64,000 nt of DNA from Pachypanchax playfairii (lineage: Eukaryota; Chordata; Actinopteri; Cyprinodontiformes; Aplocheilidae), in NCBI GenBank assembly GCA_006937955.1, contig SSNP01000024.1, forward strand, positions 4,403,006 to 4,467,005, read 5' to 3'. Of this stretch, positions 14,020-31,300 are shown piece by piece. Position 1 is the stretch's first letter. The number at the start of each line of letters is the position of its first letter. The notes beneath the pieces were generated by a model. The model was not told the origin of the DNA, did no database searches, and saw only the letters and a list, made by a program, of their open reading frames with translations. Both the position numbers and the translations under genes were made by a program.

Positions 14020-14630
14020 ACATTTCAAATGACCCCTGGGGAATGTGACAAGACATCCAATCCATCTCAGACTACAAGCCCATTACCCTTTACTGACAAC
14101 ACAGACTTCTTCAATACACTAAATACTTTCTTCAGCCAGTCTGATGGAAAGGACACATCTTTCTGTGTGCTATGTCTTGACAAAGCAAAGAATCAACTCA
14201 TGGAAAATGTAGGTGGTGAAAAAAAATCGCTATGTTAAGCAACAAATGATGCTCTTACAGACATCCAAACTATCTTCTTGAGTCAAGCCATAGCACCAGC
14301 CTACGTCAAAAATACTAGCTAAAGACACAGGAATCAGCCCTCAATGACTGCTGTTCTTCAGCTCTCATTGCTTTCCACATTCAGTGCTTTGAGTCTGTAA
14401 CATCCAGACAACAAGAACAGTTTTGTACTGATGTTTCTCACTGACTTCATTCTGGCATTCCACACAATTGTTCCCCATAATTTAGCTGAAAATCTTGCAA
14501 CTGGATATTAGACCTCCTATACAAACCCCAGACAATCTGAGTGAGTAGAATCACTTCAAAAGCTAATATCCTGAACACTGGCATCTCTCAGGGATGTGTT
14601 CTGAGTCCCCTGTTGTTTACAATGAAGATC
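14020..14630 (+). pseudogene. decayed non-LTR retrotransposon reverse transcriptase
   Basis: Fragments of a reverse-transcriptase domain can be read in several frames in the correct order: SDYKPIT-like near 14070, then DFILAFHTIVP near 14450 (family form DFSSAFNTI, around the first catalytic aspartate), then GISQGCVLSPLLF near 14585-14625 (family form G-x-PQGxVLSPLLF). Stops and frameshifts lie between them. The motif spellings fit the L2/CR1/Rex1 group of vertebrate LINEs. This is a dead fragment and the clade is not certain. Confidence 0.75.
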
Positions 14631-14640
14631 AAACTTTAGT

Positions 14641-17600
14641 AATGACTGTTTTAATCTTTTTTGTCTTTTTTATGTCTGTTTAAGTCTGTTTATTCCTGCA
14701 CACTGAATTTGGAGAAACACAATTTTGTCCTGCCGTACACTTTTTGTATGGTCTGCATGACAACAAACCTCAATTTAAGTATCACATTTAAGCATATCAC
14801 ATATTACAAAAAACATTTAAAGGCTTGTTTTAAAAATGATTTTCTAAACATTTGGTGTGTCAAAGAAACAAAGAGGGCACATAGATGTATTACTTACATG
14901 CTCAAACAGACAACAATAAGTAATAAAGCAAATTAACATTGCATAATAGGATGAGGACTTGACTTAAGGATGTTACTATCAGAAAAGCCCTGATGATGTT
15001 TTACTATAACCCCTTTTATTACATTACATTTGAAACTACAAAATCCCTGTTATAAAAGAGATGAGCAACACGCTTCTCAGTTCATGCAGAGACTTATAAG
15101 GTAATTTGCTGCAGCAATCAGGATGTTAGGGAGTTGCCTCCAGTATTATATTAACTGTCCAGCCCATAACTTCTGTCTATGACTGATCGATTCTGGAGCC
15201 AAAACAACTGAGTGATTGACACTAAGAAAGAAGAAGCTGACTTTAAATAAGGTTGAGCTGAATGTTTTTGTGGTTCATCTCTAGGTACAAGTAGGCTGCC
15301 CATGAAAAGTGGAGAAATGAATATCATATACACCCACTGCATACTAAGTTAAAACACAGCTCAGCATGTACATTATAATTTCTCCTCCACCACTGTCCTC
15401 AGCCCCTCATCCTTAAGCACTCTTTTGATTTTACTCTACAACCCAGTAGTTCTTCTCCTCAGAGTATCCACACTCCTGCTTCAGCCTCCTAGTGCCAAGT
15501 GCTCTATAAGCACAGCAGGAATGCTGTCAGAAAGGGATTATAATGCCTCTGATCTGGTTAATGGATAGTAATGGTTGATGGCTAATGAATGAAAAGGGTG
15601 GGAAGCCACGAAGAAGTGTAGATAGTAAAAGTTAGAAGAAGGTGAACTGTTCCAGAGGTTTCTCCATGAGTAGGTCAGAACGGACATTAACCCCTAGCTC
15701 TTCTCCTCTTCCTTGCTGCCCTCCACTGCTCTTTACACCACTCATCCTTCCCTCCAGAGATCTTATTATGTTAGACTCACTGGCCATGAGGACCAAGCCT
15801 ATCTGTGTATGAGATGGGATGAAGATAGGGGGGAAGCCTATGTGTGAGAGGAAGTGGGTGAGAAAATCGGTTTGAAGTAAATACAGAGAGAAAGGACAAA
15901 GAGCATAAAACACTAGAGGCTGCAGGATGGAGAAAAAGCATAAAGAAGATAGCTGGGAATGTGTATGTGTGCACTGAAAATTGTGCTAAAGTAGAATAGG
16001 AGAGCATATCGCCTTAGGTACCAGATTGTTATTACTCCTGCAGATGGTTGGGAGATGCCTCCAGCAGATTTATGCTCCCTTATAGCCTGTTTGTGTGCAT
16101 TCGAGTGGCATATTCCTGTTTATACAGTGCCATATGCAGACATGCATGCAGGTATTTACTGGTTAACTTTAAGTAATGTCAGCTAAATGGTATGTTTTCT
16201 AGATAAATAACCAATTAGAGGTTTGTGGGGAGTTTGGAGTGAGCTACGACATCCAATCAAATCCCCATACACCAGCTGTAAAACATTGCTCCCATCAAAA
16301 CGCTTCACGCACCCTGCTGTAAATTTCCTAGCAAGTGATTCAAGCCTCTGTACTTAAAAAAAAAAGTAAAAATAAAACAAAGATATGTTCTGTTATGGTT
16401 CGTGTCTTTTTCCTGTTTTTCAGCCTTTGTGTTACAGTTTTCATTGATTAGTTCTGCAGAGGTTACAAGATACTTTTAATGTGTCACTGAAGACTCTTGA
16501 TGGGTTGATATTTGTGTGAGTTAATGAGTGTACCTCTGCACACCCACAGGTTTAGTTTCAACATTTATATTAAGAGAAAAAAACTGATGCTTTCTACATG
16601 CACCTGTGTAAACTCACACCTACAGAACCGTAAGCTTGTGGAGGCTCTAACACAGACTTGTTATTCTCATAATCACTCCAAAACCCATCACTTCTTGTCT
16701 AGGTTCCATCATCCCTACCTCTTTTAAATTTCACCCCATCCATCGTCTTCTCCCCACCTCCTGGAGACATTAGCTGCACCCTCTTCTCATTTTTTGCTCC
16801 CTGCCGTAGAGTTATGATGAATCTCTAAGATATCTTCCCAATGGGCTCTCACAAAATCAATGGCTATTTTGGAGCTTCATTTTTCAGGATTGGTTTGTGT
16901 GCACACCAGTGTATATATGCACCCATCCAGGTAGACTGTCACATGCTGAAAGGTCTCATTTAAAAGCCTTATGAGAAATAAGTTATTAGTTTCAAACAAA
17001 AGCTGTTTTTATCCCATGAAGAACAACAACTGAGGGTTTTATGATCCACTTATAAGGATGATGTATTTTTCAACTAAATCCTTCTCATATTTTAACTTGA
17101 TATCAGAGAATAATTTTTATCTACCTTGTGAAAAGATTGCGTAGATTTGGTTTAATTTGTTTAAACAAATAACAGTTTGCTGACTAAATATTAAAGGATT
17201 AGTATACAGATACATGTTTTGTAAATTTATCAAAGATATCAGGAAATTTTTTGCAGAGAAAAAGACAATTCGATCCCAAAACAGGGACATTAAACTAAAA
17301 TGAGCTTTAGTTTAGAACAAAAATCTTTCTGCCATTTGAATATTATAGTAATGCAGTATTGATTTATACATGATAAGCATTAACTTTAGTCTCTGAGTTC
17401 ATTTCTCTGCACTCAGCTGGCCTGAATCTTCCTCCAGAGTTGATATTTTTTGCTCAAGCAGTCACATTATCTTCAGTGACAGATACAAATGTGAGAGATA
17501 CCGTCTCTCAGGAAGCCAGCTGAGCTCAGGCCTGTTTTGACAGTAAATAAGCTAATAGGCAAATGTCATGGCTATTAAATGAGTTAAGCCCGATCGATGT

Positions 17601-20172
17601 CAACTCTGGAGCAGAGGTGTATAAATTCATTTCAAATGAGACACCAACTGACACCAATAAAACATTTGTTAGTATCTGTCTGCAAATTTGAATTGTGGGT
17701 GTTTGTTAATGTGTGTTAGTGCGCCTACACATGGAAAAGCAGCGAGAGGGAGGGGAATGGGGAGGCAATGACATGCAGTGAGGGTGAGAAGGGGGGGATT
17801 AAGGAGTGGGGTAGAGGTGGTAGTGTGGATGAAGCAGTCACTTTGCTGTGTGAGGGCTGTTGGCGGTGAGAGATGAGAGAATGATCTCCCACGCAGCCTG
17901 CAGAAATGCTTACGCTAACACTTTTACTTTGCCTTAGAAAAGGAAAAAGAAAAAAAAAACAGCACAAATAAGTCGGGGAGATAGGAACGGATCAATGTCC
18001 ACAAACATTTTCTGCAAATTTACCCACAGTGGATGAACAAACTTACTGCAGCCTAAGCAGAGATGCATTAGCGTATGTGTATGTCTAAACTTCACTATAA
18101 ACCTCAGCTTTTTTTCCACTTCCTTTACTGACAGTCCTGCTCACTGTTCAACTATCCATTACTTAAACCAATTCATTAGTAATCAGGAAGCTGCACAGAA
18201 CTATTGGTTTCTGGACTCTAAAGCAGTTCATCTTCATCTCAGTGTTTTAGCTTTGATCATTGGCTTGTGGCTCTGAAAAAAAGGACCCACACCCAGCTGA
18301 CAGAGTTCCAAACCAGAAACCAAGCCAGTAAAAAAGTATTTGTCTTTATTTTACTTTTTAGTCACAAACCTAATATCTTACAATAATAACCAGAGTAAAT
18401 TAGAAAAAAAAAACAGTGCACACTTAAAGACATGCACATATTAAGATCCCTGTACAATGAGAACACACTCCCAAAGCTAAATACACAGCAAGCTGCTGAT
18501 AAACTACATTTACACTAACAAAAAGAAGAATCTCTGAAATACATGTAGAATCCATCCCAGACTGCCGATCTTTATTTTTGAGTGATGGCTTGTTGAAAGG
18601 CTGTGCTCGCTGCAGGGGTAAGAAAAATCTAATCTCTATTTAAATCTGTAGTCAATTAGTTAAAGGGAATATTTCTCAAACTCACTAATAGAAGTGAATT
18701 CGAAGAATGTTGAGTTCTCAACTTGTGGCGTGCATCACGGGAGGAATTCATCAAATTTTAGTACATTGGGTTTTATTAGCTGTAGAGTTCAACAGAGATC
18801 ATTTCAACTTTGCAAAAGTTTGTATTTTTGTCAAAATGTCGAGCAGCTGCTGGGACGGCTTTAAGCTGATGGTAGCTATGGTGTCAAATCCTATAGATAT
18901 TTATAAACTGACATATTCTACCTTTTTATTTGTTTTAACAAAATGTATTTAAAGTTATAAAATAAACTTATCATGGTATTTGGATCAATATTTGAGAAAA
19001 ACTGGTTTTAAAAGTGGTGAACCTTCTTATTCGCTAGCAGAAAATGTTTTTGGAAATCTTTTTTTAATTGTAGCAGTAAAAACATTCTTTTGTTTATACT
19101 TCCATCGTAGGCATTGTGGGTCTGGAATATAGAGATTCCCTCCTTTACCTTGTATTGGAAGGTGTTTATTGCAGCTGTCTAAAGCTGTTTGTTTTCGAAT
19201 GTTTCAGCATTTAATTTTTGTTTTCATGGAATGAAATGCAGCCGAGTTTGTTTGAGATGCAGTGACTGACTCAGCCATTCACCTTTTACGGTGTTTAAAA
19301 GCTTCTGCATGAGTTGCTTTCACAGCATCTTTGTCAGTTGCGTGTTTTTTTTCCCTCCAACTTGCCAGTCAACCACGTTGCATCTGGGATGAATGTGAGC
19401 AAGAAATGTTTTCCCTTAGACTTTATCTGGCTTCTGTTGTCTCCTGTCATGTCATCAGCATACAGAAGTGACCCTGAGCTTTTTGAAAGCTGCGCTCAAG
19501 CTAACACACTTCCTCCATGTGTTTTACGTGTGTTGCTGCAACGCTTTGGACCATAAATCATCTCATGTTTTAGTTATATTTTTTTACTTCTTGTCATTCT
19601 GAGTCAGATTATTTTTATTTTGTTTACATTCTGCTTTTGTTGCAAATTGATTGGCCTTATTTTCATAATGTTTTTAAGGTAAACTCATATCTGACTTTTT
19701 TCTAATCGAGTCTTCTGCTTACAGGAAACTTGGAAAAAAAAAAACTTTGGTGAATATTAATGAAAGTGTCTTTCATTTTCACAGAAAAAAAAAAAAATCC
19801 AGCAATCATCCGCTACCAGGGATGTTGATGTTTATGTTGCTGAGCTCGGCAGAGCTGTCTTCTTTTTCTTCTCCCTCACATCATCTAGCGTAAAGTTGAT
19901 TTGACCGTTTCTGGTGTTCTTGCCATCTCTTTGAAGGGTTTATCTTTGTTTTGCAGGAAAGGGATGACCTGTTTCACTGGCATTGAAAGCTTCTTTGAGC
20001 ATACAGCAACAGCGTCCAAAAAAAAAAATACGCCACATTTGAAAAAAAAAAAAAACAGCAGCCTTCTGTGCAGTAACCAGCACTTGTCAACAGAGTAGTT
20101 TTTGAGTTAGTTGTCAAACTACTTTTTGACCTGAAAAAGATGTCACATGAGCTCAAAGTTCAAACTCTTTCT
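14641..20172. other. long non-coding stretch, no gene seen
   Basis: About 5.5 kb of AT-rich DNA. A purine-rich minus-strand tract at 17730-17900 gives a serine/proline-rich frame without domain features. No exon, RNA gene or complete transposon was recognised. Confidence 0.4.
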
Positions 20173-20775
20173 TTAAAGAGGCCTTTCCATTAAAAACGGT
20201 TTTTCTGAGGTTTCTGTTGAATATTTTAGCTCCACAGGTGTTCTTACCTTCATAGTGGGTGTGAAAACAGGTCAACAACTTCTCTTTCAGTTTTAATCTT
20301 TCAAACTACGCAGGTGGTGATAAAACCCAAGTTCTCCCGAGTCCGAACGGCCTGTATCTGTTTCATCACAACTCCTTTGCTCGTTAGTATTCGGCAACTT
20401 CCACAGTTGAAACCACGCCTAGCATGCTGCTGGCTAAAAGCTGTAGCATAAGACGTAGCAAACAGGAAGACACGACGTCTGACGTTGCCATGCGCAGCAG
20501 AGCAGGAAACAGTATTCTTTGCTCTCATAGGCTAGTTTGTTAGCCAATCAGAGTCCAGCAAATTCGAACAATAAATATGAACGAGCTGCTGCCGAAGCAG
20601 TTGAAGCAGCCTAACAGAAGGAGCCGGAACCACCCGAATTTTAACGCAGACAGATTGAAAGGTCTGTTAATAAGTGTTTCCTAACGTGTTTTAGATATAA
20701 AATGTTTCATATTACTGGTTAATACTCAAGAAATAACCACAAAGTCCTGAAATTTGTATGAAATGGCCTCTTTAA
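20173..20775 (-). mobile_element. TTAA-flanked MITE, copy 4
   Basis: Full-length copy (about 603 bp) in the same orientation as copy 1, with TTAAAGAGGCC and GGCCTCTTTAA ends. It is the best preserved copy at both termini and is a good reference for the family. Confidence 0.88.
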
Positions 20776-24667
<3,892 letters not shown>

Positions 24668-25370
24668 GGGAAAGCAGCACAACAAAGTGTGAGTGTCTGT
24701 CACTTAGAACTTGAGGCGAGCTAAAGGAATCCTTTTCACATCTCCAAATTCATCTCCTTATCTCTGCCTCTGCTTCACCAAATGCAACTTTGTTTGTTCC
24801 CTTTCTCCTTTTCTGCTCACTGTCTATCTGCTGCTTTGTTTTCTGCCTTTTGTTCGGCTGCCATGCCCTATGAGCACTGTTTAATTCTCCCCCACACTCC
24901 CTCGAGATTATAAAAGAGGTAAAGGAGCGAATGGAGGGGCAAGGCGGGGGGGCAGGAGCACTTCATTAATCAATCAACCAGCTTTGAAAATTCAACTAAT
25001 TAACGGCTAATTGCAGATCTGGGCACAGTGCCAGCTGGCCTCCAACCCACCTTCACCAAAACGACCCCTGTGGTCCCCCAAAAGAGATGGAAAATAAAAT
25101 AACCCCCCCCCCTCATTTTCTCCTTTTACCTCTTTGTTTTTTATTTTCATTCATGCATGTGTTTGTTCTGCTCTGCAGGAGCACCAGATGAGAGCTGATA
25201 AGATGTCGCTCACTTCTGGCTTCTTTTCATCTAACTCCATGTTTTGGTGTGTTTGATTCTCTTACTGGAAAAATATTGGTAGTCATCATCGGGTCGTGGA
25301 GGTTCTCCGAAGGCATCGTCTCCGCCCACTGATGTCTGCTGCGGTTGTCGTCTTGGACCTCCACGCTCAC

Positions 25371-28300
25371 CTTACGAGACAGACTAGCACGCCAGGCGCG
25401 CTGGATGCTGGAAACAGAAAATATTTGTGTCTGTTAATGACTGAGAAAATATGATCAGATCAAGACAGACAAGCAACCATGTTTGTTTGATTACTGTTAA
25501 CATTTTTAGGTTCAACAAAAAGTCTGGCTCATGACACGTCGCTAACTTTCAGCTTTAGCTCCTCTTGCTCAGATAAAAAAAAAAGGTTTAACATTACGCT
25601 CATTCTTTTTTCCACTCAAAACAGATGAAACAAATAAAATGACAGAAATATTTACATAACTGATGGTTAATTTCAGAACTAGACAAAATGCAGGCTAATC
25701 TCTAACCTACGGTATCTTCACCAACACGACGCCCCCCTGATCCCAAAAGGAAACAGAAAAAAAAAAACATTTTCAATTTTTTTTGCTTTTTTTGTTGTTC
25801 TTTTTCTTATCGGTCATTTTATTCTTACATAATCAAGATCAATTTAGGAATTCATGCATTAAAGAGAATTATATTTGTGATATATAACCTACAGCAAATA
25901 TTGGAGAAGAAGCCAACATGAAAAATTAGTTTTTCACATCTTATACTTCACTTCAGTTAATTAATATAAATGTTGTATCGATCCTTTAAAAAGTCCACAG
26001 CTTTTTCCATGTTAAGATACATTTTTTAAGTTTCACTGGTGGAAAACTTGGTGCATAAAAAAGTAAATGTGGCAGAAGATTTATCTAAATTATCTGCTTT
26101 ATTTCTACTGTAATAAACAAAAGGTGCAGTTTCACAGCAAATTATATGGAATTTGTCAACATCTTCCCTATGAGTTGAAGTGAGTTTCTGTGGAACGTCT
26201 ATGAACTATTAATTAGCTTCCGATTTATGACTGGCTCTCTGAATGGCCTCAGTTTAGAAAAATAAAGATTTATTCTGACTAGATGGGAAAGTTAATGGCT
26301 AGTCTCAAAGAGAATCGATGCGTACTAATAAATCAGGAGCACAATTTAAGCTCATCCTGTAAATGTGCCAAATTTAGCCAAAATGACTCATTTCCCACTC
26401 ATTGATAGTTTGGTCTTGCCTCTTTTTGATTAGTGTACATTTGTTTTTGAAGCCTGTTGAAACATTTTCCCAACCTCCCTCCATCCGTCTCACTTCGGTT
26501 CACGACCTTTACTGAAGTCTCGCAATTCATCTATCACTTTCTCTTTCATCCATGTAGCCACGCTAACACCAAGGTCCAGCATGGAGTGTGGGATCAATTA
26601 CTCGATGGAGAAACACACTCACCTCCAGCGGAGCAGAGACACAGCCGAACCAAATGGAACAAATTGAATTAAGCCATAACTCCCAGCTCCAAAAACCAAT
26701 ACCTTTCCCTCTGTCTTAGTCCATCCCCATTGTATACACTGTTACTCTCTCTTTGCCCTTTCTATCCCTCCATTCTTCACCTCCGCATGCATCCTGTTTT
26801 CTGTGAAGGCTCCACAGAAAGAGGTTTTTCTTTTCCATCTTCAACTTTCCAGGAAGTAAAAGCCTGAGGCGAGAGCTGTCCTGTTGTACCCACTAAAGTC
26901 TGAGTCCATGTTTAGATAAAATCCTATTAGATGACAGTTCACGCACTCCAAAAAATCTGACCTCTATATAGATTCAATTAAAGATTATTAGAATTTATTA
27001 TTGTGCAAACAAACTTGCAAAAGCTTTAAAGAAACATTGTAAAGTGAATGATACAGATAAAAAAAATCTAACCTCATTTATGAATTAGAAAATAGACACA
27101 GCATATAGATGGTTAGAGGTAATACTCACACAGTGGCCTTTATCTCGAAGCGCTGCTGTTGATCACGTTGAAGACTTTTATCCTCCTCGTTCCTACAAGT
27201 GCAGCTTCTATGGGGAAAAAAAACAGCTATAAGGTTCAAAATTAAAAAATCTAAACAAAACATGACTAAAACTCATTTCTAAACAGATCCTTTTATATTT
27301 TCACGACTGGTTCTTCAATTATTCTGATGTGGAATGAAGCATTGAGTGTTGAAAAGAAAAAGAATTAGTGTACTAGTGGTGTCCATATGAGCTCCATATC
27401 CTGTATAACTCAGTCCTGACATACCTGATTTAATGATTGAATCATCTTTTTAGCATGGCCTCAAGTTCTGCAGGAGCCTGTTAATCACCCATTAAGTTAA
27501 ATCAGGTGTGTTGGAGCAGAGAAACAACTGAATCATGCAGGATTGGAAACCACACTGGATTCTATATGCATCTTTCTGTCTATGTATGATGTCCTGTACA
27601 ATACTTCTGAGTGTCGTACCGCTCCATCTTCTGAACTGGTTGTCCTCCACCTTGGCTGCAGCAGCGATGGAACCTCTTGACTTCTTCCTGCCCCTTGAAA
27701 ACATAAAGAACTGCATTTAAAAAGAAGTTAAAAAGGATCTTCCAGTGCAAATACTTTATTGCCCAACTAGGAAATTCAGTGTCTTCTATGCAGACGGCTG
27801 GTGACAAAGGGCCAGTATAGGATCAATATTTCTGTATAACAAGTGAAACTTTTCCAATTCATAAAAGAATGTGGGATTTGCATGAAGTTAAAAGCACAGT
27901 GGTGCAGTTGGGTAGCACTACTGCCTTGCAGCAATAAGGTTCTGGGTTCTAAACTCAGATGAAATCTGTTTTGCATGTTCTTCCTATGCATGTTTGGGTT
28001 TCCTCCTGCAGAACAAAAACATGCATATTGGGTTAATTGGCAGCTCTAAATTGTCCCCAAGTGAATGTGTGAATGATCTGTTTGTCTCTATGCAGTCATG
28101 GGACGCGTCACATGGAACAATAAATATTCTATGATCCTAATTGCTAAAATACATTTTGAATTGCATTCTCTCCAAAAATGTTTAACAACATTTCAAGATT
28201 CAGTATTATTAAAAACACTGAGCCATAAAATACAGTTTCTGAAAGTGTGTCTGTGTCTGAGTACACCTTGTGCACACTGTGGCTGTTGCTGCTACTAAAT

Positions 28301-31300
28301 TAGACGTACTGTTCTGAATGTTCTTGCTTCTTCACACACTGAACCCAGAAGAAATTAGGAGTTAGAGATAACGGGCAAAAGGCCAATAACGATTTAAATG
28401 TAACTGTATCAACAAGTAGCCTAGCCAGATGCTCAGAACGTGAGAGGAATCCGTATCAAATGATGATGGTGCTTTATTTTGGCACCAAACCATTTTTTAC
28501 AGTTTTATATAACATGTTTACTTTACTTTCTTTAACAGCAGCTACAGTTTTGTGTGTTTACGACCAGGTTTAATGTATTTTAAAGCTGGATTTGAGGTAC
28601 CAAAGTTATAGAAGAAGTCTCAAGGGATCAATAGCTGATGACAGCAGACGGATTATTTATAACCAACAGGATTAATCTAGTAAACCAACAGCTGGACGCG
28701 CGGTTGCGTAGAGACTGATATTAACAGAAGCATTTCTGTAAACAACTTAATCACATTATTTTCAATATCAAAATAAGGGCAGTCAATAAAGGGAAAGGCG
28801 AGACGAGGTGAAGGTGGACAGTAATCAGTGTAAAGGGGATGAAAAATGAGAGACGGACGCAAAAGAGGAAGGAAGGCAGAGAAAACAGCAACATACAGGC
28901 GAAAGTCTGCTTTCCTTTAATTGATGAGTTATTAAAATCATAATTTCTCAGAGTCCTAGTTCTATCACGGAGATCGATGGCAGAGATAGCTGAAACACAC
29001 ACACACACTCCACTGACTGTGTTCAAGATGATCAAGCTTTTGAACTCATCTAATGTGGCCCCACAAACTTCCCTACAAATTAGTACAAACTCATGTACAC
29101 ACACACACACAGACACACACACATCAGTGTGATCTGAATGGGGTTGACTGCAACAAGAAGATGCACCGATGCATCACGCAAGCTGTAGTTTGACTCGCCG
29201 ATCGGCCCAAGGAAATACCCAATCAGAAAGGGCTGTACTTGTGGAGCGGCTCATTATTCACATTGGAAATCAATTTACATGCGCAGTGTGTGCAGAGAGT
29301 AACACGGAGACAACATTTACTGTTTTGCCCAAGTCCCCTCAGTACAAACAGAGCCCATCCAGTAGCTTTCAGATGTGCTCGTGCGATTATGCGATCCAAA
29401 ATACCATTTCTTCTCATAGCTGTGAGGGAAAACATAGAACACGGATGTCTTCGTGAAGTTTTGTTATAAGCCTTTAAATTCAATCAGAGCAGCTCGGTTT
29501 GAGCTGCGTACATTTAAAACCATCACTGACATGAAAGGCAGTGAAAAAAGAAGAATCTTTGGATCAGATCACAACACGCACTGCAGATAGTTAAATAATC
29601 AGAGTGCAGCACTCACAAGGCAGAGAAGTTACCAGTGAAGAACAGAGGGGTAAATGTTCAGTTCATAATCATCATACTTAACTCCGCAAATCCTCCAAGG
29701 ATTTGATCAAAATTAGTTGTAACGATACTCTCGTTTTCCATTTGAGCTGGTAAACAATGAAGGATGTAAGAGTGTACCGCCCAAAAGACCCCAAAAAGTT
29801 GCATTGGTCTATTGATTTATACAGTGGAATGAGAAGATAAGTGTAGTGATGTTTAGTGAGCTGAGATGAGGAAGGTGTGAGGGTGAGAGAACGTTCTAAC
29901 AGTCCATTAAAATTCAAAACACAGCACGAACTATATGACGGTATCTTTCTCTTTTATTAGCTTTGCTCCAGGAGGGATGTCATGCTGAATCTGTTGCTTT
30001 GAATTCTTCATTTTTTGGAGCTTCTTGGGCAAATTGATACCCAAGTGCTAAGTGGATTAAATGCATGTGTGAGTATACACACCTCATTCGGTTTTGTTGT
30101 TGTTGTTTTGTCAGAAAGCGCTAAGAGGCATCTGCACCTGTAGACATTTTTTTTTAAAGCGCTTGAGACTATTTTGCCTCCTATTGCCAACTAGAAAGGA
30201 GCTTGTTTTGTTTAGGTGAAGAAGAGAGTCAGAAGATGCATATTAGCAGTGAAAGATCATCGTTGATCAAAGACCTGAAACTCTACCACTTCCACCAAAA
30301 TGTGATACATGGAGAACTCTATAAAACTGAGAGATCTGCATGTGTGACATTTGAATGTGCACATACACATGCATACTGAGCTTATCTGGGAGTTCTCATC
30401 ATAAGACCCTCCTGCAAAGAGACAGTCAGCGTGCAGGCTCATCTTCTTCCCGTGCAGGTTATTACGACTCAATCGTGGAGCATTTCAGGAAGCCGGCGCA
30501 AACAGCACTCAGTACTGCAGCGTCCCACTGGGGGAGTTACAATGATGCGCTTCTGAAATATGACACCCATCCTCGGCACCGCACTCCCACAAAGTGCATC
30601 CCTCTATATGTGATAGAAAACTCTACACACCGGCTGCAGCTCTGTCCGAATGAAACCCATCCACGCCGGATCCCTGCGTCTCCTCAGTTCATTTCAAATA
30701 CTGAAGTGTTTGTTTTTTGTTTTTTTTTTAATTCATGTTCTCTAAATTAGGTACATGTGAATTATTCAACAAAAAGCTGTGAGTCAACAAATTCACCTGT
30801 GCTGTGTATTTCACGCCTAACTCCATTAAATGTGACTGATTTGGCATGCTGTTTAAATAAGCTCTGGGTAAAATGGTTAACAACACAGCACGGCTGTAAA
30901 ACTCAGCTGTCCCATTGATTATGGGGTAATAGCTGGATAGATTAATGTGTTTCTCAGGGGGATTCCCACCTCGGCAGTGAATTTAAATCACTCATGCAAA
31001 CGCTTGTAAGTGGAGCAGCCTTCATAAACCAATAACCCCCATTTGTATCCTTATTCATATTTCACGTGCCGATTACTGATTAGTCTTTCAGTGAGCCTCT
31101 TCTTCATCATCTGATCTGCCATGTCGGGTCGTCTGACATGCAGCTCCTCCAAGACCCCCCCAACCCCACCCCTGCTGTGACTTCTGGATGGGTTTAGAGA
31201 TTTTTAAAATCAGCTGTCAGGTGGGGAAGCGGAAACAGACCGGGACAAATCTGGAGTTTGTTGATCGTGCAATAAACAAGAGCGTGTGTGTATTTGTGGC

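Noticed and set aside
27492..27716. 74-codon minus-strand frame reading MQFFMFSRGRKKSRGS
   Set aside because: Using this frame for iqcj exon 3 leads to a stop in exon 4; the frame starting GQEEVKRF keeps the chain open.
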